A stretch of 22,362 nt of DNA from an uncultured Clostridia bacterium (GTDB taxonomy: Bacteria; Bacillota; Clostridia; Christensenellales; UBA1242). The notes below the pieces were generated by a model. It ran no database searches. It saw only the letters and a program-made list of their open reading frames with translations, and was not told the DNA's origin. The position numbers and the translations under genes were made by a program. The stretch covers positions 1 through 22,362 of the forward strand of contig CALWDV010000009.1 of NCBI GenBank assembly GCA_944376785.1, given 5' to 3'. Every line of letters starts with the position of its first letter. Position 1 is the stretch's first letter. Below, piece by piece: positions 13,170 to 19,932 of the stretch.

Positions 13170-14600
13170 TTAAAAGTTTATATAATTAGCAAATTGTGTT
13201 TCCCATTTTTCTTTATATGAGTTCCAATCTTTTTCTAATTGTTCTGTTTTTGGTGCAACATCAACAAGCCAATTTGTGTAATTGTTGTAAAAATCATTAT
13301 AATTATCTAATGCATTTAAGTGTTTATCAAATAAAACTTCATAGGTTTTAATTAATTCATCTTTTTTGTTTTCAATTTGAGCATCTAACTTATCAACAGA
13401 ATCTTTAACTTTAACAAGTTCTGTTTCAACCTTTTGCAAATATTCATCTTCTTTTTGTTCAAGTTGTTCTTTAAACTTATTAATCTCTTTAACTAAATCG
13501 TTTTTAACTGCATTAAACATTGCAGAACCATTTTCTCTGTCGCTAAGTTCTTTTTGTTCACTTAACAAAAACAACTGTTTTTTCTCCAACTCAATTTGCA
13601 ATTTGGCTAGCATTATTGGGTCTTCTTCTTCTTCAATTTGTTCATTTAGCACAGCAATTTCACTTTCAAGCATAGCAATTTTTTGTTTGCAAAGTTCAGT
13701 GTCTTGTTGCCAAATTTCTTCAAAATTTGCAAATTCGGTTTCAACATCTTTAAGTTTTAAATCTATTTCGTTTTTAACATTTTCATATTCTTCATAAATA
13801 GGGTTAATGCACTTGTTTAATTCTTCAATTATAAAATCAGATCTAAATCTGCGTTTTAATTGAGTGTAACTTTCAGATAAAATTTCGTTTAGTTTTTTAA
13901 CACTATAATTTTTCAACTCTTCTTTTTCGGTTTCACTTAAATCGTAATTTAGCGAATTAACTAAATCAACCAATTCTTGTTTTGAAGAAAATTCAGTTAA
14001 AACAACACCATAAATTTGATTGTTCATATAAAAATTTTTAACTTCATTTTTAATTGAATTTAACAAATTTTCTTGTTTGCTTTCATCTTCACAAATTGCA
14101 GTTATTAAAACCGCATTTTGAATGTCGTCATTAGCTTGTTCGGTTGTAATATATCCCGCTTTTGTTGCAAGTGTTATAATTTGTTTTGTAACTTCACCAA
14201 CAGGTTTTCCAACAAAATTTTCGCCATTTAATAAAATTTCTGCATGTTTATTTTTTGCTAAACACAAAACAACTTCATCATTTTCATCAAGCATTAAGTC
14301 AATGCTAGGATTAATATCAATGCCAAGTTTACTAACTATTGTTGACTTAGGATTAATAACTTTATTAAGTAAAGGTAAAATTATTAGCAAAAATGAAAAA
14401 AGCAAAACTGCTAATACCATAAAACCAGTTATAAACTTAGCATTTGTTTTTAAAGAAACAACACCGGGCGAATTAATTTCTTCATAAACAGGCGTTAAAT
14501 CTTTTTTTACTTTTACATTTTTAACAGAATCTAACACATTATTAGGTAAGTTATCTTCCATTTCAAGTTTTAATTGGCTTAAAATGTTTTTACGCTTCAT
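13170..14600 (-). CDS. RsgI-like membrane anti-sigma factor with extracytoplasmic coiled coil
   Basis: The 476-residue product has a cytoplasmic tail of about 53 residues, one membrane helix (about 54-79) and a large outside part. Just beyond the membrane is an RsgI-type domain (about 84-220) with the hallmark GIDINPSIDLMLDENDEVV. In RsgI proteins the Asn-Pro bond (N97-P98 here) is a self-cleavage site needed for signalling. From about 255 to 440 the chain is highly charged heptad-like coiled coil (LESEIAVLNEQIEEEEDP, LQIELEKKQLFLLSEQKEL and more). It ends in an aromatic-rich segment (NYNDFYNNYTNWL). It starts inside the sigma gene with an 11-nt overlap and a strong AAGGAGG, so the two are translated together. 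Inference: the tail holds the ECF factor at the membrane until an envelope signal releases it. The short tail does not look like the SigI-binding domain of classical RsgI. Confidence 0.82.
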   Translation of the reverse strand: MKRKNILSQLKLEMEDNLPNNVLDSVKNVKVKKDLTPVYEEINSPGVVSLKTNAKFITGFMVLAVLLFSFLLIILPLLNKVINPKSTIVSKLGIDINPSIDLMLDENDEVVLCLAKNKHAEILLNGENFVGKPVGEVTKQIITLATKAGYITTEQANDDIQNAVLITAICEDESKQENLLNSIKNEVKNFYMNNQIYGVVLTEFSSKQELVDLVNSLNYDLSETEKEELKNYSVKKLNEILSESYTQLKRRFRSDFIIEELNKCINPIYEEYENVKNEIDLKLKDVETEFANFEEIWQQDTELCKQKIAMLESEIAVLNEQIEEEEDPIMLAKLQIELEKKQLFLLSEQKELSDRENGSAMFNAVKNDLVKEINKFKEQLEQKEDEYLQKVETELVKVKDSVDKLDAQIENKKDELIKTYEVLFDKHLNALDNYNDFYNNYTNWLVDVAPKTEQLEKDWNSYKEKWETQFANYINF

Positions 14601-15135
14601 CTCTTTCCTCCTTTTTTAAAACTTTTTGAAGTTTTTTAATTGCATTGTTATATGTCCAAAGAACACTTCCTAATGGTTTATTTAATATTTCTGCAATTTC
14701 TCTGTGTTTATACCCATACACAGAGTAAAGCACAACAACTTGCAGTTCAAAATCGTTTAAATGTTCTTTGGCAATTTTAAAAATTGGCATATCATCTTTA
14801 ACAAAATTTTTATCTGTAACTGGATTTAAATATTCATGTTCTTCTGTGTCTAAAACGTCAACTTTTTTATTTTTATTTAAATAATTTAAACTTAAATTTC
14901 TTGCAATGGTTAAAATCCACGCATATCCATTAGTTCCATCTTTATAATATAAAATTTTTTCTTTAATTTTTAAATAAGTGTCTTGCATAATGTCTTCTGC
15001 AACATACGGATTTTTCACAATACTTAACACCAAGGAAAAAACACCCCTTTTTGTTAAGTGATATATTGCATCAAAAGCATTATTGTCGCCTTTTTTTAAT
15101 TTAATTAAGTAATCATCAAGTAATTTTTTATCCAT
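14590..15135 (-). CDS. ECF-type RNA polymerase sigma factor
   Basis: The product is 181 residues from the second of two adjacent ATGs (15135), which is better spaced from GGGA (15141-15144); the first is at 15138. Region 2 runs from about residue 18 to 90 (FDAIYHLTKRGVFSLVLSIV, AEDIMQDTYLKIKEKI, GYAWILTIARNLSLNYLNKN), with the -10-recognising helix. A poorly conserved linker follows. Region 4 is at about 127-175 (LNDFELQVVVLYSVYGYKHR, EIAEILNKPLGSVLWTYNNA), with the helix-turn-helix that reads -35 elements. There is no region 1.1 or 3, as expected for the extracytoplasmic function class. The downstream overlapping gene is its probable anti-sigma factor. No typical ECF promoter was recognised upstream, so autoregulation is unproven. 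Subgroup and regulon cannot be named from sequence. Confidence 0.92.
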   Translation of the reverse strand: MDKKLLDDYLIKLKKGDNNAFDAIYHLTKRGVFSLVLSIVKNPYVAEDIMQDTYLKIKEKILYYKDGTNGYAWILTIARNLSLNYLNKNKKVDVLDTEEHEYLNPVTDKNFVKDDMPIFKIAKEHLNDFELQVVVLYSVYGYKHREIAEILNKPLGSVLWTYNNAIKKLQKVLKKEERDEA

Positions 15136-15145
15136 CATGTTCCCG

Positions 15146-15248
15146 TTTAACCATTAATTATTTAACAATTCATTAAAACAATTTATTTGAATTTGTTTTA
15201 GGTATAACTAAAATTGTTGTTTTTGTGCACAATAAAGTAATGGTTAAA
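15146..15248. repeat. 11-bp inverted repeat in the sigma gene leader
   Basis: TTTAACCATTA (15146-15156) is the exact reverse complement of TAATGGTTAAA (15238-15248), 81 bp apart. The left copy sits directly beside the sigma gene's GGGA site. The arms could form a long-range stem in the mRNA or be two operator half-sites. The same ATGGTTAA core recurs in the serS leader. Confidence 0.45.
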
Positions 15249-15324
15249 TTATTCTTAAAGTTAAATTTGTTAACAAAATAATTTTATCATAATATTTATT
15301 TTTTTTAAAACTTTATTGCCAAAC

Positions 15325-15362
15325 ATTTTACTATTGACAACATAGGGTTTTCAATGTAAAAT
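15325..15362 (+). promoter_or_regulatory. Promoter of the 15407 gene embedded in a large dyad
   Basis: TTGACA (15334-15339) and TAAAAT (15357-15362) are separated by 17 bp. The whole promoter lies in an imperfect inverted repeat: ATTTTAC-T-ATTGA-c-AAC (15325-15341) faces GTT-t-TCAAT-GTAAAAT (15347-15362). Only one extra base and one mismatch break the symmetry. The left arm covers the -35 and the right arm covers the -10, as expected for an operator. Confidence 0.7.
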
Positions 15363-15406
15363 TAATATGTATTATAATATTAAGTAAAATAAAAGTGAGA
15401 TAGAAT

Positions 15407-16381
15407 ATGACAAGTAAAAGATTAAATATAATTATGCTTGTGTGTTTAATATTATTTTCAATAATTTTTGGAGTTTCTGCCACCCTTCGTGCTATTGAAT
15501 TAAAAAAATTAGACGACGAATATGAGCAAAATGTTAAAGACGAACTAGACAAACAAACCCAAGAAATTCAAAACGGTTTGGAAACCGACAGTAAAAACGA
15601 AGCAAATAATAACAACAATACAACCACGAATTCTAACAACAATGTTATTGGAAGCGTGGTTAATTTTTCTAATTTTTTAGAAATGTACACTTTTTCTGAA
15701 AACAAATTAAACAAATCAACCAACATTCTTTCAAATGGAAGTGGTTCAGCAATTATTAATGGAACAACCAGTTCAAGCGCAATTAAACTAAATAACGAAA
15801 AAGTTAACATTTCTTTTACCAGAGCTCAAAACAGCACACAAAAATATTTTACATTTGATATTAGTGGTCAGTTAATTAATAATTTTTATTCTTTATATTA
15901 CAAAACTTCTGTTTATGCAGAAGGTGCAATTTATTATATATATAGCAATCAAAACAACGATGGTTGGCAAACAATTTCTCAAACAGCAGTTCAAGAAAAA
16001 TTTAATTGGACAACCAACCAAACATTTCATGTTATTAATGGTAACAGCATAAAAGATTCAACATTTTACTATGACAAATATTCAAAAACCTACACAGGAA
16101 CAGCAGAATTAAACCCAAATGTTAGTGCACAAAAACTTAAATACACTATGATGGGCTTTATGAATGCAAGTGCACCAGCAGAATTTTTAAGTTCTAAAAT
16201 AACTGTTCAAGTTGACCAATATGGAAATTTTAAAAGCATTAGATATCAAGACACTTTTAAAATTAACATTTATGACCCTGAAAACAAACTAACTCTTTAT
16301 GCAACAATTAATGCAGATTACACCGAAACATTTGACTCAACTGGAAACAAAGTTGTTCACATAACAAAACCAAAAATTTAA
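15407..16381 (+). CDS. Membrane-anchored extracytoplasmic protein, unrecognised family
   Basis: The 324-residue product starts with a short basic stretch and a hydrophobic segment (about 7-27, NIIMLVCLILFSIIFGVSAT). This is an uncleaved anchor or signal sequence; no lipobox cysteine is present. A charged helix (ELKKLDDEYEQNVKDELDKQ) and an Asn/Thr-rich low-complexity linker (about 65-79) follow. The rest is strand-rich (residues 85-324), with many Ser, Thr, Asn and Tyr, resembling a lipoprotein-like beta domain, for example the LolA/LppX shape. That is a guess from composition. GTGAGAT precedes the ATG. The gene is divergent from the ECF sigma factor, has its own consensus promoter within a dyad and ends at a strong terminator. 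It might be a target or sensor partner of the sigma system, which is inference from position only. Confidence 0.78.
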   Translation: MTSKRLNIIMLVCLILFSIIFGVSATLRAIELKKLDDEYEQNVKDELDKQTQEIQNGLETDSKNEANNNNNTTTNSNNNVIGSVVNFSNFLEMYTFSENKLNKSTNILSNGSGSAIINGTTSSSAIKLNNEKVNISFTRAQNSTQKYFTFDISGQLINNFYSLYYKTSVYAEGAIYYIYSNQNNDGWQTISQTAVQEKFNWTTNQTFHVINGNSIKDSTFYYDKYSKTYTGTAELNPNVSAQKLKYTMMGFMNASAPAEFLSSKITVQVDQYGNFKSIRYQDTFKINIYDPENKLTLYATINADYTETFDSTGNKVVHITKPKI

Positions 16382-16403
16382 AAACCACCTTTGTGGTTTT
16401 TTT
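16381..16403 (+). terminator. Intrinsic terminator of the 15407 gene
   Basis: AAAACCAC (16381-16388) pairs with GTGGTTTT (16393-16400) around CTTT, with T's following. It starts at the last base of the stop codon. Confidence 0.85.
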
Positions 16404-16461
16404 CTTTTAAAAAATTAACAATAAGTTTTTTTAAATTAACAAACAAACTAATTTAAAACAT

Positions 16462-16490
16462 TTTACATTGTTATGAAATTACAATATACT
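16462..16490 (+). promoter_or_regulatory. Promoter of the 16558 gene
   Basis: TTTACA (16462-16467) and TATACT (16485-16490) are separated by 17 bp. The leader is about 60 nt. Confidence 0.75.
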
Positions 16491-16505
16491 AAAAGTATAA
16501 AAAAT

Positions 16506-16544
16506 CTAACAATTTAATAAAATATTATTAACTAAATTTGTTAG
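16506..16544 (+). repeat. Inverted repeat in the leader just before the ribosome binding site
   Basis: CTAACAA (16506-16512) is complementary to TTGTTAG (16538-16544), three bases before GGGAGG. A folded leader could limit ribosome access. A smaller hairpin (CTAA/TTAG, 16532-16544) competes with it. Confidence 0.35.
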
Positions 16545-16557
16545 TTGGGAGGAATTT

Positions 16558-17037
16558 ATGGCAGAAAAAGAACCTGTTAATAAAGTTGAAACCGAAAGTG
16601 TTGAAGTTGGCACTTTTAAACAAAAAATTGCAGAAGAAAACAAAACAGAAACAACAGCACCTGAAACAAAAGTTCGTTTAAAAGAAAAGTTTGTTCCAAG
16701 TGAAGATGCCAAACAAAATAAAAACATTGCTTGGCTTGCATACATATTGTTCTTTATTCCACTTTTAATAAATTCTAAAAGTGCTTTTGTTAGACATCAC
16801 GCAAACGAAGGTTTAGAAATTAACATTTTTGATGTTATTGGTTTAACACTTTTACTTGTTGGTGCATTAGTAGAATCAACAAACAGCGCTGTTCACGGAT
16901 TAATGATTATATTTGTTTTAATTGGAACAGGGTTATTAGTTTTAACATTAATAACAAAAATTTATATGATTGTTACAACTCTTCAAGGAAAAGAAACAAA
17001 CACTCCTTGGATGTGGAATGTAAAAATTATTAAATAA
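16558..17037 (+). CDS. Tic20/DUF4870-like membrane protein
   Basis: The 159-residue product has a polar, Glu/Lys/Thr-rich amino-terminal region of about 57 residues that is probably disordered. A three-helix membrane block follows. Its opening, IAWLAYILFFIPLL followed by a short loop and FVRHHANEGLEINIFDVI, is the characteristic pattern of the DUF4870/Tic20-like family (Tyr-Ile-Leu, Pro, then F-V-R-x-H-A-N-x-G). Further helices are GLTLLLVGALV and GLMIIFVLIGTGLLVLTLIT. The last segment includes GKETNTPWMW. The function of this bacterial family is not established. GGGAGG is placed well before the ATG. The gene is monocistronic, convergent with argS, and shares a terminator with it. Confidence 0.8.
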   Translation: MAEKEPVNKVETESVEVGTFKQKIAEENKTETTAPETKVRLKEKFVPSEDAKQNKNIAWLAYILFFIPLLINSKSAFVRHHANEGLEINIFDVIGLTLLLVGALVESTNSAVHGLMIIFVLIGTGLLVLTLITKIYMIVTTLQGKETNTPWMWNVKIIK

Positions 17038-17053
17038 TTCAATTAATAAGCAA

Positions 17054-17090
17054 ACAAAAAAAATTGCACTTTTGTGCAATTTTTTTTACA
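17054..17090. terminator. Bidirectional terminator between the 16558 gene and argS
   Basis: An A-run plus ATTGCAC (17063-17069) pairs with GTGCAAT (17074-17080) plus a T-run, around TTTT. The argS stop codon (17086-17088) is in the flanking run. Confidence 0.88.
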
Positions 17091-18795
17091 TCTTGCTAAT
17101 GGCAGGAATATTAACAATTTTAAAACCATTTTCTAAAACAATTTTAACTGCATTAACAACACACAAGTTTTGTTTGTTAACAACACCATTATCAATAATT
17201 CTGTTATTTGTGTAAAATTTGTTAAACTCACTTGCAATGTCCATTAATAATCTAATTAACAAGCAAGGTTCTTTTTTATCATACACATCAACAATGGTTT
17301 GTGGAAATTTGTTAAGCAATTTAATTAATTCATATCCTTGCTCGGCATTAATGTTTTCAAACATATCGTTTGTTAAACCTGCCTGTTCACCAGATTTTTC
17401 TAAAATACTGCAACAACGAGCATAAGTATATTGCATATATGGTGCTGTTTCCCCATCAAAATTTAATGATTCGTCCATATCAAAAACAGTGTCTTTCACT
17501 TTTTCATACTTTAATGCTTCATATGAAATTGCTCCAACTGCCACTTGCTTTGAAACGGCTTCTGCATCAGTTACCTTTGTTCCTCTTTCTTGCATTATGG
17601 CTCTACTTTTGTTAATTCCAGCTTCCAACAAATCTTTAAGCAATGCCTGTTTTCCTAATCTGCTTGAAATTTTGCCTGTTGGCAAACTATATCTACCATA
17701 AGCAATATGATATAAATTTTTTGCATATGGTTTATTTAACAACTCACAAATTTTAAACCATTGTGCAAAGTGTAATTTTTGGGCAACATCTGTAATATAA
17801 AAAGCAACATCAAATTTATAATTATTGTATCTATCTTGAACAGCTGCCAAATCTCTGGTGGCATACAAACTTGTTCCATCGCTTTTTTGAATTAAGCAAA
17901 CACCTAAACCATATTCAGTTAGGTCAACAATTTTTGCTCCTTCACTATCCTTTAACAAACCTTTTTCGTTTAGCTCATCAATAACAGGTTGCATTTTATC
18001 GGTGTAATAACCTTCACCACGCCAACTATCAAATTTTGCACCCAATTCATTACACAAACGTTCAACTTCACCACGACAAAGTTCAATAATCCAATTAGAA
18101 AGTTCACGTGCTTCCTTATCACCATTTTCAATTTTCTTAAACCATAAACGTGCTTCTTCATTCAAACTTTCATCATGCTCTGCTTCTTGATTAAATTTAA
18201 CATATAAATCTTGAACAGCATCAACACCCCGTTTTTCAACATCTTCCTTGTTGCCCCATTTTTTATATGCAACAATCATTTTTCCAAATGGTGTGCCATA
18301 ATCTCCAACATAATTAATTGAAACTGTTTTATATCCAAGTTGCTCACAAACATTTTTCATAACTAAACCAATAATGGTGGTTTTTAAATGTCCAATATGC
18401 ATATACTTTGCCAAGTTAACACTTGAATAATCTAAAACAACAGTTTTTCCTTTGTAAGTGTCAAATTTGCCAAACGCTTCTTTTTTATTTAACACTTCTT
18501 CAACAATTTTTTGTGCTAAAACTTGTTTAACAGCAAAAATATTTAAATACCCATTAACAGCTTCTGCTTTTTCAATAATTGAATTTTTTTTAATTTGTTC
18601 GTTAATGCTTGATGCTAAGTTTTCAGCAATTTTATTTGGGGCAATTTTTAGTTCCTTTGCAAGTGGAAAACAAGGAAAACAAACATCTCCATTTTTACCA
18701 TCAACAGACAACACAAACATTTTTTCGTAATTTGAAACTGAAATTGGAAGTTTCATATTTTTTAGTTCTGTTAAAACTTCACTTTTAATGTCCAT
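17086..18795 (-). CDS. argS: Arginyl-tRNA synthetase
   Basis: The 569-residue class I enzyme charges tRNA-Arg. The amino-terminal Add-1 domain (about 1-100) is followed by the signature LDYSSVNLAKYMHIGHLKTT with HIGH at 133-136. In the catalytic half are INYVGDYGTPFGKM, GYYTDKM, SDGTSLYATRDLAAVQDRYN and VAFYITDVAQKLHFAQWF, all standard for ArgRS. The KMSKS region reads GRYSLPTGKISSRLGK, a variant loop as common in this enzyme. The carboxy-terminal DALR-type anticodon-binding domain starts around YMQYTYARCCSILEKS and ends NIPAISKM (most ArgRS end with a Met in this position). AAGGAGA precedes the ATG. A hairpin with a T-run lies between the putative promoter and this site. Length is normal. 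Confidence 0.96.
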   Translation of the reverse strand: MDIKSEVLTELKNMKLPISVSNYEKMFVLSVDGKNGDVCFPCFPLAKELKIAPNKIAENLASSINEQIKKNSIIEKAEAVNGYLNIFAVKQVLAQKIVEEVLNKKEAFGKFDTYKGKTVVLDYSSVNLAKYMHIGHLKTTIIGLVMKNVCEQLGYKTVSINYVGDYGTPFGKMIVAYKKWGNKEDVEKRGVDAVQDLYVKFNQEAEHDESLNEEARLWFKKIENGDKEARELSNWIIELCRGEVERLCNELGAKFDSWRGEGYYTDKMQPVIDELNEKGLLKDSEGAKIVDLTEYGLGVCLIQKSDGTSLYATRDLAAVQDRYNNYKFDVAFYITDVAQKLHFAQWFKICELLNKPYAKNLYHIAYGRYSLPTGKISSRLGKQALLKDLLEAGINKSRAIMQERGTKVTDAEAVSKQVAVGAISYEALKYEKVKDTVFDMDESLNFDGETAPYMQYTYARCCSILEKSGEQAGLTNDMFENINAEQGYELIKLLNKFPQTIVDVYDKKEPCLLIRLLMDIASEFNKFYTNNRIIDNGVVNKQNLCVVNAVKIVLENGFKIVNIPAISKM

Positions 18796-18820
18796 TAAAA
18801 TCTCCTTAAAAAATAATATA

Positions 18821-18842
18821 AAAAAACAAACACTGTTTGTTT
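18821..18842 (-). promoter_or_regulatory. Hairpin with T-run in the argS leader
   Basis: AAACAAACA (18824-18832) and TGTTTGTTT (18834-18842) are perfect complements around one base, folding as 7-8 pairs with a 3-5 nt loop. On the minus strand the stem leads into a T-run (seven T's counting the stem end), then the argS ribosome binding site. It could be an attenuator, or the end of a short read-through transcript. The upstream uppP gene already has its own terminator. Confidence 0.45.
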
Positions 18843-18857
18843 AAATTTCTAGTATAT

Positions 18858-18866
18858 ATAATAGCA
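18858..18866 (-). promoter_or_regulatory. Possible extended -10 for argS
   Basis: The minus strand reads TGCTATTAT, an extended -10. No convincing -35 accompanies it. It would place the leader hairpin about 10 nt into the transcript. Other -10-like TATACT/TATATT words lie close by. Confidence 0.35.
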
Positions 18867-18887
18867 TATAATATAATTTTTTAAAAC

Positions 18888-18918
18888 AAAAAAATGAGCA
18901 GTTGTTATTAACTACTCA
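18888..18918 (-). terminator. Terminator of uppP
   Basis: TGAG-C-AGTT (18895-18903) pairs with AACT-A-CTCA (18910-18918) with one mismatch, followed on the minus strand by seven T's. It begins one base after the uppP stop codon. Confidence 0.8.
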
Positions 18919-19764
18919 CTAAAACAAAAACAAAAAATATTTATTTAAAATTAAAAATGTGGAAAGCAACACTAAATATAAACTAAACCAAGTTAACTTT
19001 TTACTTTTAACAAATTTTAGCATTAACTTAATGCAAACAAGCCCACTAATAAAACTAAACAAAAAACCAACACTTAAACTTAACCAACCAATGTTTAAAC
19101 TTGCCTCGCCTTTAACCACATCAATTAATTCAAAAAGCAAACCTCCAATAATAATTGGAATGCTTAATAAAAATGAAAAGTCGGCAACCTCTTGTTTGCT
19201 AACACCACTAATTAGCCCTGTTGCAATGGTAGAACCACTTCTTGAAATTCCGGGAAACACAGCAATTCCTTGTGCTGTTCCAATTAGTAGTGCCTGTTTA
19301 TAGGAAATGTTTAAATTTGTTATATTATGGTTTTTTGACAAATAAATATTGGGTTGTGTCACAAAATATTTATTTTTTAACTTATTTACTTTATTTTCTT
19401 TAATTTGTGAAATTAACAAAACAAGTGCAGTTATTAAAAATCCAATAATAATAAAATCACCACTAAATGTTTTTTCAACTAATGATTTTAAAAGAATAAC
19501 AATTATAACAGTGGGAATTGTTGCAACCAAAAGTTTTTTGTTGGTTTCACAAAAAGGGTTTTTAATTAACTCAAAAATTTGTTTATAGTAACACAAAACA
19601 ACTGCAAGTAATGTTGCAACATGCAAAATAACACTTAGCAAAATTGTGTTATCGGTAATGTTAAAAATATTATAAAACAAAACAAGATGCCCACTGGAAC
19701 TAATTGGTAAAAATTCACTTGTTCCTTGAACAATTCCTAAAATTATTATAATCCAAATTGCCAT
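18919..19764 (-). CDS. uppP: Undecaprenyl-diphosphatase
   Basis: This integral membrane phosphatase (also called BacA) converts undecaprenyl pyrophosphate to the monophosphate, recycling the lipid carrier for peptidoglycan and other wall polymers. The 281-residue product carries both signature regions: ILGIVQGTSEFLPISSSGHL (about 8-27, with Glu17 in the active-site EFLPISSSGH motif) and GTAQGIAVFPGISRSGSTIA (about 162-181, with Arg175 in the PGxSRSG motif). Seven or eight hydrophobic segments fill the rest. A soluble, Asn/Lys-rich loop at about 121-153 is slightly long. AGGGGA precedes the ATG. The gene is monocistronic and ends in a terminator. A perfect -10 (TATAAT, 19828-19833, minus) lies 64 bp upstream but with a poor -35. 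Confidence 0.95.
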   Translation of the reverse strand: MAIWIIIILGIVQGTSEFLPISSSGHLVLFYNIFNITDNTILLSVILHVATLLAVVLCYYKQIFELIKNPFCETNKKLLVATIPTVIIVILLKSLVEKTFSGDFIIIGFLITALVLLISQIKENKVNKLKNKYFVTQPNIYLSKNHNITNLNISYKQALLIGTAQGIAVFPGISRSGSTIATGLISGVSKQEVADFSFLLSIPIIIGGLLFELIDVVKGEASLNIGWLSLSVGFLFSFISGLVCIKLMLKFVKSKKLTWFSLYLVLLSTFLILNKYFLFLF

Positions 19765-19891
19765 AGTTTTCCCCTTTTAATTATTATCAAAAAACCACAA
19801 AACAAACATTAAAACCTTTTATTTAATATTATATTTTTAATTTGTTGTATTAATTCCTTATAATTCACTTTTAATTATTATTTTTTTAATA

Positions 19892-19897
19892 TATACT
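19892..19897 (+). promoter_or_regulatory. Possible -10 element for ychF
   Basis: TATACT at 19892-19897, about 36 bp before the ATG, is a good -10. The -35 region (around 19869-19874, TTTTAA) is weak. The 168-bp gap between uppP and ychF otherwise holds only the divergent uppP -10 and A/T-rich sequence. Confidence 0.4.
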
Positions 19898-19932
19898 AAT
19901 AAGGCAAAAATAAATTAAATCGAGGAATTAAA

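Noticed and set aside
15139..15300. ECF-type autoregulated promoter before the sigma gene
   Set aside because: No GAAC-type -35 with a matching -10 was found. A TATACC word is present but is spaced 20 bp from the nearest TTGTGC.
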